Assembly (NCBI GenBank): GCA_019059635.1
Contig: JAGVRJ010000008.1
Span: 1,710,963 to 1,774,962 of the forward strand
Reading direction: 5' to 3'
DNA from: Proales similis
Lineage: Eukaryota; Rotifera; Eurotatoria; Ploima; Proalidae
DNA length: 64,000 nucleotides
The translations under genes and the position numbers were made by a program. Position 1 is the stretch's first letter; every line of letters begins with the position of its first letter. A model generated the notes under the pieces. That model ran no database searches. It was not told where the DNA came from and worked only from the letters and a program-made list of their open reading frames with translations. Positions 1 through 11,300 of the stretch are shown one piece after another.

Positions 1-10
1 TCTCTTCTAG

Positions 11-1447
11 TCGGCAAAGACAATTCGTCAAGTGAACTGGGATCAATATCAAAGCTCAAATTCAAATCAAACCGAAAAACTACAAGCAAACCGGCGGCGA
101 GTAAAGCCAAGGACACAATTCCAATCATCGGCGCAGAGAATATCCCAACTGGCGGCCCGATTCGAAATGCGGCCATTGGATCGGCCCGAAAAGTCAAAGA
201 AACTCAAGATTCACAGCATAAAGTGCTTGCGGCTGAAGTCCAGGACTGGAGCTTTGTCACTTTGGATGAGGCTGTCAGACAGCTGAAAAGTCAAATATGT
301 TACTTCAACGAGGAAGGCATGTCATAGATTCTATTTACTTTTGCGACCGAAGAAATTTTATCATTTTTAACGAACGGTCGTCTCAACAGAAGGTCTTGTG
401 GCAATCGACAAGCCATACGGCTTGCCTTGCATAGGTTAGAGTAGTTTGAACTCGATTCGTTATTGTGCGAAATAATTCAATCTCATCTCAGGTGGTCCCC
501 GGGTTCATTTGTGCGTCAGCAAAATACTGCCCAAACTTGAAGAGGCACTGAATCTTAAATCTCGTTTGCTGATGTGCAATCGACTCGATGAGTTCACGAC
601 TGGTGCGATGCTTTTTGCACTGTAAACAGACAAGATTCCAGTACAGTGCAGGCTCTCAATAAATCCAGTTTATTTTAGTAGCCAAGAGGCGGCACGCAAA
701 GTGCGAGAGATGTACGACAAGAGACAGATTGTGAAGCAATACTTGGTCATAACGAAAGGCGTGCCGAATCTAGCCGACGGTGAAATTGACATCCCGCTGA
801 TAAGACGTCAAATCAATGGCGTTTACAAGGTTAGCTCTTCATATTCATGTGAACTGTAATGCCCGCCTCGATGATTCGCCCCTACACCAATCGACAGACA
901 CATTTGTCGCCCAACTTTAACGAGATGACGGGCAAACTGCTCAAAGCACCGAGCAAAGAAAGCAATCAAAGACGAGAGGCAATTACACGCTATAGGATAA
1001 AAGACTCAAATAAGCACGCAGCTCTGCTCGAAGTTCAAACTCTTACTGGTTTGATCAAATTCTATCACGTTGCAATCGAAACGCGTTGTGAAAAAATTTC
1101 TTAAGGCGTTCAGCATCAAATTCGAGCACACTTGGCGTTCGCTCTAGGATGCCCCATACTTGGCGACCACAAGTATTCCCATGTGGTTAAGATTGCGCCT
1201 CAGGTTAGAAATGAAGAGACTGGACACAAATCAGAATCAGTTTTGAGTTTTTTTCACGTAGAAGCTGCCGGACGAATTGCTTAAAGCGCTCAAAATAAGG
1301 CAGAGTAAGGTGAGACATGTGCCCATGCATTTGCACGCCAGTCAACTCGTTTTGCCTGAATTTCACCAGCAACGCAACGTCTTCATAAAAACCAAACTTC
1401 CAATTCATTTCTTGAACAATTTAAAACGACTCAGACTGAAATACTAG
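11..1447 (+). CDS. RPUSD4: Mitochondrial RNA pseudouridine synthase, RPUSD4-like (5' end outside window)
   Basis: RluA-family enzyme that isomerises uridine to pseudouridine; RPUSD4 acts on mitochondrial RNA in animals. The first exon starts after an acceptor at 8-10, and no in-frame ATG is seen, so the start lies upstream of the window. Exons by hand: 11-316, 390-434, 492-621, 679-829, 898-1048, 1106-1203, 1262-1447. Visible motifs are LVAIDKPYGLPC, then NRLDEFTTG around the catalytic Asp (family consensus HRLDxxTTG), then QHQIRAHLAFALGCPILGD and a C-terminal block VRHVPMHLHASQLVLP that is typical of RPUSD4. Two oddities: the first intron appears to have a GC donor (AAG|GCATGT), and the usual His of the HRLD motif is Asn. 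The family call is firm. Mitochondrial location is inferred from the family, because the N-terminus is missing. Confidence 0.88.
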
Positions 1448-2043
1448 AAGATGGCCTAAGCAATATGTGTTTGTGAGAATAAACTCCTCAAACCAACTCG
1501 TCTAGCCAAATGAAATAAAAATTGCGAAATTCTCATTTAGATTTTGAAACCAATTAAGAAAATGGTTTTCCAAGTCACGCTCATTGAGCATTTTCAGCTA
1601 ATTGATTGCCCCCTAGAATCACTCCCACCTCCAACAACCACCTTCCCCTCACTTAGCCCTCATGTGATGAACGTGGAAATTTTGAATTTTTTTGGTCTGC
1701 GAAATTGCGAAACTGCGAAATTGCGAAACCACTTTGAATGAATGCTTTTTATTCTAATTTTCATTTTGTTCCTCCTGACTCAAATTTGCTCAACTTATAG
1801 ACAAAAACAAACCTGACCAATTTGATCGAGCAGAAGAAATGAACCGAGCGAGGCTGTCATTCAATGCTGACACTACTCGCTCTCTGCTAGATTGCCACTT
1901 GCTTTTCCAAGTTGCTTAGCGCAAAATATAAAATTCATAAAATCCAATACAATAAAACTAACAAAAATGAATGCTTGTTATGAAAAGGCTGGTAACCGGT
2001 CGGTCGATAAAACGAATTAAATCAAACAAAAGGGCTGAAACGG
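1448..2043. other. Intergenic, between convergent genes
   Basis: No convincing gene. A short tandem repeat at about 1698-1730 has two copies of a TGCGAAATTGCGAAAC-type unit. The remaining AT-rich sequence probably holds the 3' flanks of the two converging genes. Confidence 0.5.
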
Positions 2044-2832
2044 CTAGTTTGCTCGGGCGAGATTAGGAGCACGAGTGAAAGGCATCCGATTGAGAGCAGA
2101 TTGAAAGGGTGCCATCATTGAAGGAGGATGCTGGTGCGAGTTGGTCGACATTTGTTGTCGATAAACTGGACCAAACTCGGCGCCAAAATGGTTCGATGCC
2201 GCTCCATATAGATTTTGACTCGGATTGAGCACATGCGGTTGTGGGGGCGGGGCAGGAATAAAAGCTGGCTGATAAGGCGATAAATCGATGAATGGAATTA
2301 CTGAAGGACAGTCGAATGCCAGCGAGTCAGTAAACATGAGCGGCACAATCGCCGCACTCGGCCTTGGCAGATGCTTAAAAGATGAAGGAGTCGGATATCG
2401 CTTTGAACTAAAGCTTCCTCTTTTCTTCTTCTTTTTCCTCTCACTTGAGAAATGACGACTTGATCCACTACTATTGGACTCGATGCCTGAGAAGTGCTGC
2501 TTGTAGAGCGACTCTTCTCTAACAATATCATTGTTCGGTTGGTTAAGGTGGCCAGGCTGCTGCAATTGCCCTTCTCCTTCTTGCTGGTAATCACCTTGAT
2601 TTGATTTTAACACCTTTGAGAGGGCATCCTCTCTTGCTAAGGTTGGATAAGAAGAAATTTCAGATAACAAAAACGATGAACGCTGTTTTAATGGCTGATT
2701 GTCAAGCGAGATACGTATGCCAGTTGAATGCTGCTGAGGACTGGTACTGCTGCTGGATGTGCTCGTATCTCGCCTCCATCTGAGCTTTTCCAGCCACAGA
2801 CCTACTTGAATTTTGCAACTCAAGTCTGGCAT
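2044..2832 (-). CDS. Hypothetical low-complexity protein (possible last exon)
   Basis: A 262-codon reading frame beginning with ATG. The product is rich in Ser, Pro and Gln, with a basic run (ERKKKKKRG, residues about 131-139) that could be a nuclear localisation signal, and a proline/histidine-rich C-terminus. It contains no domain I recognise. A second minus-strand frame (2702-2899) overlaps its 5' part and has an arginine run. The true upstream exon could therefore read in that frame and splice into this one. The composition resembles the disordered tail of a transcription or RNA-binding factor, but that is only an impression. It could also be a chance frame. Confidence 0.4.
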   Translation of the reverse strand: MPDLSCKIQVGLWLEKLRWRRDTSTSSSSTSPQQHSTGIRISLDNQPLKQRSSFLLSEISSYPTLAREDALSKVLKSNQGDYQQEGEGQLQQPGHLNQPNNDIVREESLYKQHFSGIESNSSGSSRHFSSERKKKKKRGSFSSKRYPTPSSFKHLPRPSAAIVPLMFTDSLAFDCPSVIPFIDLSPYQPAFIPAPPPQPHVLNPSQNLYGAASNHFGAEFGPVYRQQMSTNSHQHPPSMMAPFQSALNRMPFTRAPNLARAN

Positions 2833-4637
2833 TCTTAATCCATCGCCGTCTTCTTCTTCTAGTTACGAATAGCTCAATCAAAGGCGGCAGTCGCTGCACT
2901 CTAAAACGAGCTTGAATATAAAAAATAGAAAGCTGAGAAAATCTTAACAGCTATCAAGAGGCTTGAAATTCAGAAGAGCACAACCAAATAAAAGACTCAA
3001 TTGAAAGACAAAAGAGCATCGGCATGGGAGAGTGATAAAGTCGAGAGAGCGAGAATAGACTTGGATTTCATAAGTGACCGTGCGCTTGCCGTGATCACTC
3101 GAGCGAGCCATCAATCAACCGCTCAAAATAACCACCAAACTTAAGCACAGGTAGGTGAAAGAGAGTGACAAAAAATGAAAAGAGGGCAATCATTGCTTGA
3201 GAATGACGCTTTCTCGCTTGATAATTGAAAATAGGTCGCTCGGTCGTGAAGCCTTTAATTTATTTGTTTTTATACACAATTTGGGCAAAAGAAACAAGCG
3301 TCCTCGCACACTCACAGTGCGCACAGATGACTGGACTGGCAAAAAGGAAAAGAGATCTCCTTAAAAAGAGAATGTTGGCGTCAATGTGCGTGTGTGTGTG
3401 TGTATTTGTGCGTTTGAAAAGAGCACAAAAACAACCGAGGCTTTATTTATCGCTGTATCTGCCTTCATGAGTAGGTGCTCCTAGCCATAAGTAGTCATGT
3501 AGTCAGATTGTCGGTATGCGTCTGTTGTGGCAATCATCAAGAGTCAAGACTTTTGCTCAATTAAATTCGGTAATAAATCAAATTCCACTCGCACTGCCGT
3601 CATCATTCACTTCCCACAAGCTTTACACGAACGATGACAGTCAAATTCTTTTTTCCTCTCTTTCTCACTTGTGTTTTGTTCAGTCGGCAATTAGAAGCCA
3701 GAGTAAATTCGGCAATGTGAATTGGATGAGTAGTTCTCTTTTTGACTATCTCTTTCACTCTCATTCGCTCTCTCTCCCTTCGGCTCCTTTTTTTGACTAC
3801 GACCTGGCCCAAGATCGAAGCTGCTTGTTAGTGCCTTTTTACTCTGAATTTCAAATGGTATTTCATTCCAGCGTCGTTTATAATTTTCTACTTAATTAGC
3901 TCGAATCTTTGCATCATATTTTGGCCCCGTAATTGTTACAACATAAGATTCAGTTCATCCAAATCGACTCTTCGTTGGCAAATCAGAAATGGCTTGTTTT
4001 ACACAAATCGAACAAGGCTCGCGCAACAAATTGATTCGAAATTGAGCCACATGTTCGCTTAAGAAGCTCTAGCTTGCTGACCCTGGTAATTTGAACGATA
4101 AGCGTTCGCTCAATCGCTTTAAAGGCTGATACATGCAATATAAAGTAAGAAAAAGCAAAGCTAAAGCAGGCCAAGCATTCTGCTTAGTGTCGCGTGAAAT
4201 TTAACATCACTGGTTCATTTGTGTCCTTTTTTTCGTCTGGCTGCACCTAGTGTCAAACCATCAAACAATACCGAGCTTCTTAACTTACGATGACCAACGA
4301 GCAAATTAATCAACTCTTGGGCAATTTGTCCTCATAATTAGTTCAATTTCCACTTCAATCAAGCTTTTATAGTTTTCTCGTTTGAAATAGATAGAGAGAG
4401 ACAATGAAGATGTAATGTAATTGTGACAACTTGAATTGCAGTGAAAATAAAAATGAGACAATTTAATGTGATGTAATGTAAAAACCGATCTGGATCACCG
4501 TTGACTTTCTCACTAGCTTGCTCGCTCGTTGGTTACATGCACTCAAGTTTTGAGGGCAATATGGTTTTGACATTCTGGCTCTTGATAGTCAACTTGATGA
4601 CAATTTGAATTTTGAAATTGCGATTTGCTCCAATAAT
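2833..4637. other. Long intergenic region, probably promoter of the 4.6-kb gene
   Basis: About 1.8 kb without a supported gene. It contains a short GT repeat (about 3388-3405), several pyrimidine-rich tracts (3650-3800) and repeated TGTAATG-type motifs near 4410-4480. The open frames here have no recognisable protein character and I treat them as chance. Confidence 0.45.
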
Positions 4638-7036
4638 ATGCCCCGATGCGATCCTTGCAGCTTTTCCCAGCCAGAGCTGGCCCGTATAAAACACATTGAC
4701 ATTGATTGGCTAGTAGACTTTGACTCTCAGGCGCTGATCGGTTCAGTCATACTCACCATCGACCTTAATTCTGAATCCAAAGTCTCTACTCCTCAGCAAT
4801 CAATTGTAAGTTTTCTACCTTGTTTTTCAAAATTTCATTTGAGCTGAACGGCTGATCAGACTCTGGATACTCGCGACTTGACGATTGAAAAAATCTTGGA
4901 CGAAAGGACAGGCAACGAACTTCAATTTGAGCTATTGCCTCGTCACCAGTGTTTCGGATCCGCACTTAAAATTCTAATCGATCAATGTGACTCGACCAAG
5001 TGAGAAAAACTCTGTTCACTTGACGCCGATGATCGATTTAAATGGAACTGTTTGATAAAAAAAGTCTACGCTTGAAAGTAATCTACAAAACGAGCCCGAG
5101 CGCGTCTGCACTTCAATGGCTGGAGGCTCAGACAACTTTGGGCAAACGACACCCATACTTGTTTTCGCAGTGTCAAGCGATTCATGCTCGCAGTGTGATA
5201 CCCTGTCAGGACACGCCGAGCGTCAAGTTCACTTATTCGGCAAGCGTTCGATGCAAGCAGCCACTTACTGTGCTTATGAGTGCCGTGAGCAATGGCTTTG
5301 ATGATCATCCCACAGGAGATCTACGAACGTTCAAATTCGAACAAAAAATGCCAATTCCAAGCTATTTGTTGGCCATTGCGGTTGGCGACTTGGTTAGTCG
5401 GTATGTTCGAGATAAAAAGCTAAAATAGAAAACATTATTTCTAAGTTCTCGTTCATTTGAACTGTTTCCAGACCATTAGGGCCAAGGAGTCACGTGTGGA
5501 CCGAGCCTGAGATGATCGAAGCCGCTGCTTATGAATTTGCCGAGGTAAAAGTCCCCGAAAATCGGTTCAATTAAAAAAGGCTCACACATACAAAATAGGT
5601 GCCCAAACTGCTTGAAGACGCAGAGCAACTGCTTGGAACCTATGCATGGGGTGTTTACGACCTGCTCGTCTTGCCGCCATCATTTCCGTATGGTGGCATG
5701 GAGAATCCTTGCCTTACATTTGTAACGCCGACTCTGATCGCCGGCGATCGATCTCTCGTCAGTGTGGTTCAGCATGAGATTGCCCACAGCTGGACTGGAA
5801 ATTTGGTGACCAACTGCAGCTGGGAACATTTCTGGCTCAATGAAGGCTTCACTCGCTTCACAGAAAACAAACTTGTGGCCCTCTACTATAAAAGCGAGAC
5901 CTATCGCCACTTTGAATTTATCGAAAGTTGGCGACACCTGGAAGAAGAAGTATTTGACCAAACATTCCCAAGACCTGTTTAGATTTGCTAAAATATTCGA
6001 TCGGATTAAGGTGAAACTGTTTGGTGCCGATAATCAACTGACCAAGTTGGTACCTTGTTTGACGGACGTTGATCCGGATGACGCTTTCTCTGGTATTCCG
6101 TACGAAAAAGGTCAAATGCTTTTGTTCTATCTAGAGCAGTTGCTTGGTGGCGCTGGTAATTCAAGATAAGCACATTCGCCATTGGGCCTTAATGTTGATG
6201 CCTTGATTTCTGATCATCCTAGACGTGTTTGCTAAATACCTCCGCAGCCATATTGAAAGATTCAAGGGCGTCTCGATTGACACTGACCAATGGAAATCGT
6301 TTCTTTACGAATATTTCGCCGGCCAGGTTTCAATTTGCCAAATGCCCTTTCATGCTTGTACACAAATTTGATATTTACATTTTAGAAAGAGTTACTTGAC
6401 TCGGTTGACTGGCAAACTTGGTTATACAATCCGGGCATGCCTCCTGTTGAGATCCAGTAATGGCTATAAAAAGTGATTTAGTAAACTTGACGCAATTTGA
6501 TTTCGCTTATCGTAGATTCGACGAGACTCTGGCCAATCAAGTAAAAGCACTTGCCGACGAAATTGCAGCCGCTGATAGTATTGACAGTGTCAGTCAAACT
6601 TATGCTGCTTTCCAGACTAGTCAAAAACGAGAGCTACTCAGCCAACTGTTAGACAAGGCGCCCTTAAGTATCACCAAGCTGGAGCAACTTGATCAACACT
6701 ACAAGTTCGGTTCAAGTCGAAACTCAGAAATACTTTTCAGATGGCTTCGGCTTGGCCTCAAAGCCAAATGGGAATCCATTGTTCCGGCCGCGCTCAAGTT
6801 TGTCTCTGATCAGGGCAGAATGAAATTCACTCGGCCAGTCTATAGGTAAGCAAAACAATTTTCGCTCATTTCTCATCGTAAATTCAATTTCAAACCTAAT
6901 GCTGAGCAGAGACCTATTCGCTTGGGAAGTCTCTCGTGAAAGAGCGATTGAGAATTTCAATACCCAACGACCATTTATGCACCAGACCACAGCTGGCCTA
7001 GTGGCCAAAGACCTGCAGCAATGTCTTAAGGGCTAA
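4638..7036 (+). CDS. LTA4H: Leukotriene A4 hydrolase / M1-family aminopeptidase
   Basis: Cytosolic zinc enzyme of the M1 family with aminopeptidase and epoxide-hydrolase activity. Exons: 4638-4805, 4860-4999, 5065-5400, 5472-5544, 5599-5949, 6011-6155, 6223-6326, 6386-6845, 6910-7036. The ATG at 4638 aligns with the family start ([10 protein letters not shown]). Conserved blocks include [13 protein letters not shown] (the GGMEN-type substrate site), the zinc motif HEIAH followed by an 18-residue spacing to NEG, and the C-terminal block RFRWLRL-like. The exons sum to 1904 nt, one base short of a multiple of three. After the conserved [12 protein letters not shown] the frame meets TAA at about 6457, while family-like sequence continues in another frame from 6460. 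This is either a one-base deletion or sequencing error, or a GC-AG intron. A polyadenylation signal AATAAA lies near 7067. Confidence 0.9.
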
Positions 7037-7294
7037 AATTAACACACATCTTTTCCATAGACTTTTAATAAACTCCCTTCCAATCAAACCACTCTCAATA
7101 CTAGTGTTCAATTGGGCTTCAATCTACACCTCAATGCACATTACTGCTCATGTTTGGAGCTAGTCTCTACTAGAGTACTGTTGTCTAATTGGCTTAGTCT
7201 GAATCTAATGCACTCTTATAGTTCACTTAGAACCTACTACCGGGCGTATTTATAGGAAATCATATAACAGCATTATGACCAGTTACCAGACCTC

Positions 7295-7978
7295 ATGGAT
7301 TGTGACAATCAAGAATCGTTGCTCAACAATTTCCGATCGATTATGATCGATAGAGCGGGATTATCGACAAATTTACAATCTTTGGTGACATTCAGGTTGC
7401 AACCCGAGGCGCGCTTTTGCGAAGAATGTGGCTCACTGCATACACAAAAAGGCCACAAGGGCCAAGATTCAATGCTGAAAAAAACACAGTCGGCTAGAGA
7501 TCGTCTTGCTCTCATGCAGCATGCATTTGAAACCAACTCAAACTTACTCAAGAATTTCTCAAAACGACGCGAAGCACATCACAACTCAGTGGTCCAACAA
7601 CTCAAGGCAGAACTGAACGAGTCTAAGCGGCGATTAGAACTTGGTATTGCAGATTTCACGAAAAAATGTAAAGACAGCATAATAGGGAACGACCAGCTTT
7701 TATCTGAAGCAGGCGAATGCTTGAAAGCGATAGAGAAGCAGCTAAGAAACGCACAGACGCTTGACTCTAATCAACTGAAGCAGATGAGGTCAAAAATCGA
7801 TTTTCAACTAACTCGGCTTGAGTCCGGTCTCTTGATGAACGTTCAAGCTCACATTAAGCTTGATGAACGAGCGGAAATCGATACACTTGAATATCAAATT
7901 AAATCGCCGCTTTTAAAGCAAATCAACCAATACAAACAACAATCAACCAACCTATGCGAATTAAACAAAATGAAATAG
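7295..7978 (+). CDS. Coiled-coil protein with a partial B-box-like zinc motif
   Basis: A 227-residue single-exon frame starting with ATG. Near residues 41-56 it has a Cys/His cluster (FCEECGSLHTQKGHKGQ) that resembles part of a B-box zinc finger. A long helical region of about 110 residues follows, rich in Leu, Lys, Glu and Gln and probably a coiled coil. This order recalls the B-box plus coiled-coil core of TRIM proteins, but there is no RING domain and the B-box is incomplete. It sits between LTA4H (same strand, 258 bp upstream) and the 3' end of NUP155. I do not recognise an orthologue and assign no function. Confidence 0.6.
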   Translation: MDCDNQESLLNNFRSIMIDRAGLSTNLQSLVTFRLQPEARFCEECGSLHTQKGHKGQDSMLKKTQSARDRLALMQHAFETNSNLLKNFSKRREAHHNSVVQQLKAELNESKRRLELGIADFTKKCKDSIIGNDQLLSEAGECLKAIEKQLRNAQTLDSNQLKQMRSKIDFQLTRLESGLLMNVQAHIKLDERAEIDTLEYQIKSPLLKQINQYKQQSTNLCELNKMK

Positions 7979-8366
7979 AATTTAAAACATCAAGAGTCAC
8001 TTGGTTCATATTTGTTCTCTTATTTATTTACTAAACTTTGCTTACGATTTTGATAAAATATTCGAAAATAAAATTCCACTGGCTAATCACCTGAGCCTTT
8101 GTGTTGTTTCCAGTTTCGTTTTTCAGACGCTTATGACGTGTCGTCCACTCGGATTTTATTTCATTTGACTAAGAGCTTGCTTATTCATGCATTTCAGTTT
8201 ATTGCTTTCAATGTGAAAATGTGAAAATGTTTTGAATGGATCGATAGACGATCGATCCTCTGAATCCTGGTTTATTCAATTGAATTTAGTTGAACAATAT
8301 TCAATTATGAGTCGATTTATCATTAGCTAATGTGGTATTGTGCTTTTCGAGGCTAAATTTATCGCC
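7979..8366. other. Intergenic between convergent 3' ends
   Basis: Contains AATAAA-type signals for the upstream gene and a perfect 8-bp inverted repeat at 8238-8258 (GGATCGAT, 5-nt loop, ATCGATCC). No gene is supported. Confidence 0.45.
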
Positions 8367-11300
8367 TCAGAGCCGTTCTAGCATGAAGCCAAGTGATTTG
8401 AACTGAGCTATTAGCTCGCTTGCAAGCTCGTCTTGTATTCGTTCCAATTCCTGAATGTAGGTTGGAATCAGCTTTTGAACCATTGGAACAAACCGTCGTC
8501 TGAAAGCAAAGAATTTTTAAACTTTTCTTGGACAAAGAATAAAAATGCGTTTGTCTACTTGTCGGCTTCGTTTGTCGCGTTCGGAGCTTTGGTAAACAGC
8601 TCAATCAATTCGTAAATGGCGCTTAAGAAACGAGATGCGTTGTCTTGCCATTTAATGTCTCCTTTCTGATAAAATGAGTCGTAGGCCTTGAGCAGTTGGC
8701 TAAACGGAATGTTTAATTTTCGCAGCAGAGTGCAGGCCCATTCTGGCTCGAAACTCCTCGAAAGACTCACAAACTCCAGAGAGTCGATGAGCGTTTCTGA
8801 TTTATCGATAATTTAATAAAGTTAACAAGCGAGAGATTTTTAATTGAGTTAAAATGTGTTACCAAGAGGGAAATATTTCTCATCGTCATCGGCATAGTCT
8901 TTGCCAATAGCCACAATGTTTTCGGCAAGCTGGATGCGCTTCTCGCTCGGCTTGGTCGGCATCTCTTCTACTCGCTCTATTTCATTGGCGATTATTTGTT
9001 TCCAGCACACTTCAACAACTTTGTCATTGTCGAACTTGGCCGATTTTAACATGGCCAGCTGGCAAACATACAAATCGAATTTACAAGCGTAATCTTCGTA
9101 CAGCTTAGCAAGTTGGCCAATCAGTGCAGGTGGGAGTTCAGTGATATTCGCACAACGCCTACCTTGGTGATATCAAACAGCTGAGAGTTGAGTTGACTGA
9201 GAGCAAGTTGAATATCCTTGGTCTTGGACTCTGTCCGATTTAGTTCGTCGTAGATTTTCTCCTGTAAAAGAGCTACGTCTCGCTTATCGTTCAGAATTGA
9301 AATTTCGTCCTTGACCGACAACTGACTAGAGCTATTCAATGCAACGATCGCTTGAGCCAAATACTCAACGCGCTCTTTGAGGGTGATTTCTGATTCGCTG
9401 TACTTCTCGGCCAAGGCAGTCAGTACTTTGGCTGCGTTCTGGTAGTCCCGTTTGAACTCATAATTACGCCATAAAAGATCCATGTAGATTCGATTCTTGC
9501 TTTGCTCTTTGATTTGCTTGAGCAAGAACGACTCCAAATAGACTGAGCTAATAGTAATCAATTTGCCCTCTAGACCGGCGTCTATCATCCAATTGAAGAG
9601 ACTCACGTGAGCAAGCTCGTCGTTCGAGAGCACAGTTTGCTTTATGAGCTCATTAATCTCCTGTTCAATGTTTTCTTTGCTTGCCAGTTTACGTGCTCGC
9701 GAGTGAGCGTTCGGCTGTGTAAGCTGGACAGCTGGCGCTTTTAAAAGCGAACTCAGGCAGTCAAACATGCATTGATAGCATTCGTTGCGCAATTGGAAAT
9801 ATTGTTGACCCTCCTTGTCTTCGGATGGCTCGCCTTTCTGGTAGTAATGAAGTGCAATGTTCTGTGGGTCTCGCTTTTGCACCACACTCAGGCAGAGCTC
9901 GAAAATTGCCTTGTAGCACTGAGCTGAGTAGAGCATGTCACAGACCTGGGCCAAATTGGACACATTTCCGATCTGTTTGAGTAGTTCGATTGCCTCACGA
10001 ACACAACGCTGCTTCTCGTACTCGTCGTTCTCGAGCGCCATGGCTCTCTTTAATTTTTCGCAAGCTTTTGAGAATATGGCGTTCTCATTGGTGTAAAGCG
10101 ACGGACACAGCTGCTTGAGGCTTTGATTCAGCATATCGGTGGATGCGCCCTCGTCTATATAATGATAAGTCAACGAAGTGATCAGCTGCTCGAGCAAAGA
10201 CTCGTCAGCTTGCACCAAAGTTTGCACTCTCATGTTGAGCAACAGCAATTGGGTCTGTTTGTCAAGCTTACGCCCTATGGAGTGAAATCCGTGCTCGTCA
10301 AGTACTTGCCAAAGGCCAAAAACTTCAATCATTCTGGATAAGAATATGCGCAAGATTGTGATTGCACTCAGCTCTAGCTCTAGAGCCAGTTTCTCTTCGC
10401 TTGCATAGCCTCCGGCCGAAGTCAAACCTGTTAACGCCGACAAATTCAATGGCACGCTGCCGAAACCAGCGGCCATTTTTGTCACTCCTTCTTCAACACG
10501 CATAGTCTGGCTCATGTTCAAACGAGAGGCCAAGCCACTCATTAATCCGCTGACTGTTGACATGGCGCCGCCAAGTGCTGCGTTGCGCACAGCCGGAAAG
10601 TGAAAATCTAAAAAGCTTCTCAGCTCGTTCAGTCGGTGGAGATACCACTTGACGTTTATATCATTGAATGCCGTCTGCATGGCCAGCTCTTCTTCCCCTC
10701 CAGTCGGACTCAAACCACCACGCTCGTTGCCCAATGAGACCAACAGTTTTTCGTTCCATATGGGCGCCAGTAAGCGCGACAAGTAAATATAGATCGCGTC
10801 GTGTTTTCCTGAAAAGTAAAGCTCACATTCATTCTTTTGTTCAATGAGCACTTGATTTCTTGCGTCCATTGTTTGCTCGGGTAGATTGAAATTCACTCGT
10901 TGAAACGGAGAGCGAGTTGCGCTGCCAAACGTGGTCGGGTTATTATTACCTGGCATCGTCAGTGTATCTTTGGTTCGTACGTTAATGGGCGTGGACATTT
11001 GCTGTGGATCGTGAATTGCACTCAAGTTTCTGTTGGGTGCGTACAAGCTTTGCTGAGTGAATGTTCCTCCCAACTTGGGATTTAGAACAGTCAAATCGCC
11101 CGCATAGAGCGTATTCTCATTGTGCTCCATTTCACCCATCGGATTCGCCGGCTGGGAGAACATTCCAGCCTGAGCAGCCGCTCTTCCGGCATCTCGCTTT
11201 CGAATTTCTGGCTCACCTGAAAACATAAAAAACGCTTGACTTGCCCACTCGAACATTCGGGCATCTTGACCGTGTTGAAGAGCCACAGCCAAACACAATG

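Noticed and set aside
3516-3899. 127-codon plus-strand frame
   Set aside because: Low-complexity Ser/Phe/Leu translation of a pyrimidine-rich tract, with no domain, an overlapping opposite-strand frame and no splice context. Treated as chance.
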